Source: Gordonia amicalis NBRC 100051 = JCM 11271
GTDB lineage: Bacteria; Actinomycetota; Actinomycetes; Mycobacteriales; Mycobacteriaceae
Assembly (NCBI RefSeq): GCF_000332995.1
Contig: NZ_BANS01000015.1
Span: 1-64,000 of the forward strand
Length of the DNA: 64,000 bases
Direction of reading: 5' to 3'
In this document: piece after piece, positions 62,538 to 64,000 of the stretch
Numbering within the stretch: the stretch's first letter is position 1
Layout of the letters: each line of letters begins with the position of its first letter
Translations under genes and position numbers: made by a program
Notes under the pieces: generated by a model
Databases searched by the model: none
Seen by the model: only the letters and a program-made list of their open reading frames with translations
What the model was told of the DNA's origin: nothing

Positions 62538-64000
62538 ACGTCCTCGCCGGCGCCGGCGAGGCGGTGTCGCCACAGGTGCATCGTCGCGTACGACCGCCAC
62601 GGTGCCCAGTGATGTGTGTCGCGCAGATCGAGTCCCAGGTCGGCCGCGGCCCGGGCGACGACCAGGTCGTTCGCGAGCAGGACGTCGGGATCGCCCGTCA
62701 CTCGCATGGTGACGATGTCGGCGGTCCAGGGGCCGATTCCGGGCAGCTCGATCAGTTGCGCACGTAGGTCAGACGCATCGACCCCGGCATGCGGTTCCAC
62801 CCGACCTTCGGCGAGCGCCTCGGCGACCCCGATGACGGCGTCGATCCGGCGGCGCGGTCCGCGCAACACTTCGCGTCCGTGGGCCGCGATGGCGGCCGAG
62901 GTGGGAAAAGCCTTCGGTACCCGATCGGCGCCCGAGGTGGCACCGTCGGGCAACGCTTCGCCGAGCGCGTCGACGAGCCGGTCGATCTGATGTCGTGCGG
63001 CCGCGAGACTGACCTGCTGTCCCAGCATGGTGCGGATGATCGTCTCCGCGGGGTCGAGACTGCCCGGCACGCGGAGTCCGGGCGCGGTCTCGACGACAGG
63101 GCGGAGAGTCGGGTCGTCGGCGAGGGTCTCCGCGGCGGCGGTGATGTCGGCATCGAGGTCGAGTAGCCGACGCAGACGGTTCACCGCAGCACCGAGGTCG
63201 CGCATGTCGAGTCGGGAGAGAACGACACCGACGTGGTCGTCATGGGGTTCGATCTCGGCGATCGCCGAGCCGTGCGGGAGGTTGATGACACGCCGGAACC
63301 GCCAACCGAGGGGTGCGTCGGCGTCGTCGATGACGGTCTCGACCCCCGCTGCCGCGTGTGCGGACAGAAACCAGCGCATCCACGTCCAGCGGTAGGGCGC
63401 GCGAAACGGCAGGCGCAGGCTGACACTGCCCGGAGCCGACGGTGCTTCGGCGTGTGGTCGGTCGCGACCGTTGCGGAGTCGCCGGAGTTCGGTCGGGGTG
63501 AGTCCGAAGACGGCGCGGATCGTGTCATTGAACTGCCGGATGCTGGCGAAGCCGGCGGCGAAGGCGACGTCGGACATCGGTAGCGTCGTGCACTGGATGA
63601 GCACCCGGGCGTTGGTGGCCCGGTGCGCGCGGGCGAGCGCGAGCGGACCGGCACCCAGGTGGTCGGTGAGGACACGGTTGAGATGGCGGGGTGAGTACTT
63701 CAGCCGTGCCGCGAGACCGCCGACACCCTCACGTTCGACGACCCCGTCCGCGATCAGCCGCATCGCGCGGGCGGACATGTCGGCGTTCACATTCCACAGC
63801 GGAGAACCGGGGACGGCGTCGGGAGCACATCGCCGGCAGGCACGGTAGCCCTGTTGCTGGGCCGCGGCCGCGGTCAGCACGAACGCGACATTGTGTGGTC
63901 GCGGCGTCTGCGCGGGGCACGACGGACGGCAGTAGATCCCGGTGGTCCGGACGGTGACGAAGAACTGGCCGTCGAAACGTGCATCCCGTGCCTGGAGGGC
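62534..64000 (-). CDS. Ada-AlkA fusion: methyl-DNA sensor and 3-methyladenine glycosylase (partial)
   Basis: The gene runs off the right window edge; 489 codons are visible. N-terminal Ada zinc domain with YCRPSC and CRRC (the Cys that takes the methyl phosphotriester), then AraC-type helix-turn-helix (YSPRHLNRVL, SDVAFAAGFASIRQFNDTI), then the AlkA glycosylase with HhH motif LIELPGIGPWTADIV and the catalytic Asp in GDPDVLLANDL near the C-terminus. It acts as both activator and repair enzyme and overlaps ogt. This fusion is common in Actinobacteria. Confidence 0.92.
   Translation of the reverse strand, partial: ALQARDARFDGQFFVTVRTTGIYCRPSCPAQTPRPHNVAFVLTAAAAQQQGYRACRRCAPDAVPGSPLWNVNADMSARAMRLIADGVVEREGVGGLAARLKYSPRHLNRVLTDHLGAGPLALARAHRATNARVLIQCTTLPMSDVAFAAGFASIRQFNDTIRAVFGLTPTELRRLRNGRDRPHAEAPSAPGSVSLRLPFRAPYRWTWMRWFLSAHAAAGVETVIDDADAPLGWRFRRVINLPHGSAIAEIEPHDDHVGVVLSRLDMRDLGAAVNRLRRLLDLDADITAAAETLADDPTLRPVVETAPGLRVPGSLDPAETIIRTMLGQQVSLAAARHQIDRLVDALGEALPDGATSGADRVPKAFPTSAAIAAHGREVLRGPRRRIDAVIGVAEALAEGRVEPHAGVDASDLRAQLIELPGIGPWTADIVTMRVTGDPDVLLANDLVVARAAADLGLDLRDTHHWAPWRSYATMHLWRHRLAGAGEDV

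Overview
The window is high-GC DNA with dense, short-spaced genes, many GTG starts and ATGA/GTGA overlaps. It most likely comes from the chromosome of a mycolic-acid-containing actinobacterium (order Mycobacteriales); Gordonia or a close relative is my inference, not proven. Supporting signs are an Lsr2 gene, the fadE24-fadE23 pair, the order prfB / MscS channel / proline-threonine-rich membrane protein / ftsE / ftsX / smpB / ssrA known from mycobacteria, a tmRNA tag ADSNQRDYALAA, and an Ami1-type amidase. I see no prophage, insertion sequence or CRISPR array.

Layout. 0-9 kb: a flavin monooxygenase divergent from a GAF-domain regulator, a universal stress protein, a disturbed patch (PPOX remnant, alpha/beta hydrolase, 5'-short MarR gene), a propionyl/acetyl-CoA synthetase and two fluoride-channel genes. 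9-14 kb: fadE24-fadE23 with twin operators, DUF2752 and metallo-hydrolase genes, hisN. 14-21 kb: the housekeeping run from prfB to tmRNA, interrupted by a small membrane protein and a TetR gene that share an operator array with a 17-bp period. 21-31 kb: a manganese-type ABC transporter, CoA-transferase, FadD6-like ligase, phosphoglucomutase, a frameshifted VIT-family gene and a DsbA-like protein, ending at tRNA-Ala(GGC). 31-40.5 kb: the most accessory-looking stretch, with a GntH-like metallo-hydrolase, TetR, Tat-exported multicopper oxidase, antiporter with a coupled 44-residue ORF, arylsulfatase and its formylglycine-generating enzyme. 40.5-54 kb: reductases, a PYGQQ-repeat membrane protein, aquaporin, ABC-F ATPase, ArsR/SRPBCC pair, a 41-bp tandem repeat, an extradiol dioxygenase, a beta-lactamase-fold lipoprotein lacking catalytic motifs, an antiporter, a PHP protein and Lsr2. 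54-64 kb: TrhO with a COG0523 GTPase, Ami1-like amidase, an SDR/kinase/nucleosidase run, RmuC, and a DNA-alkylation repair pair (Ogt and an Ada-AlkA fusion cut by the window end).

How the genes work together. Translation rescue (RF2, SmpB, tmRNA) lies beside division (FtsEX). Fatty-acid and propionate metabolism appears in fadE23/24, fadD6, the CoA synthetase and the CoA-transferase. Metal handling appears in the Mn-type transporter, VIT remnant and COG0523 GTPase. Several regulators sit next to clear palindromic operators, and these, with the broken genes (VIT frameshift, ArsR UGA, PPOX remnant), are the most checkable observations.
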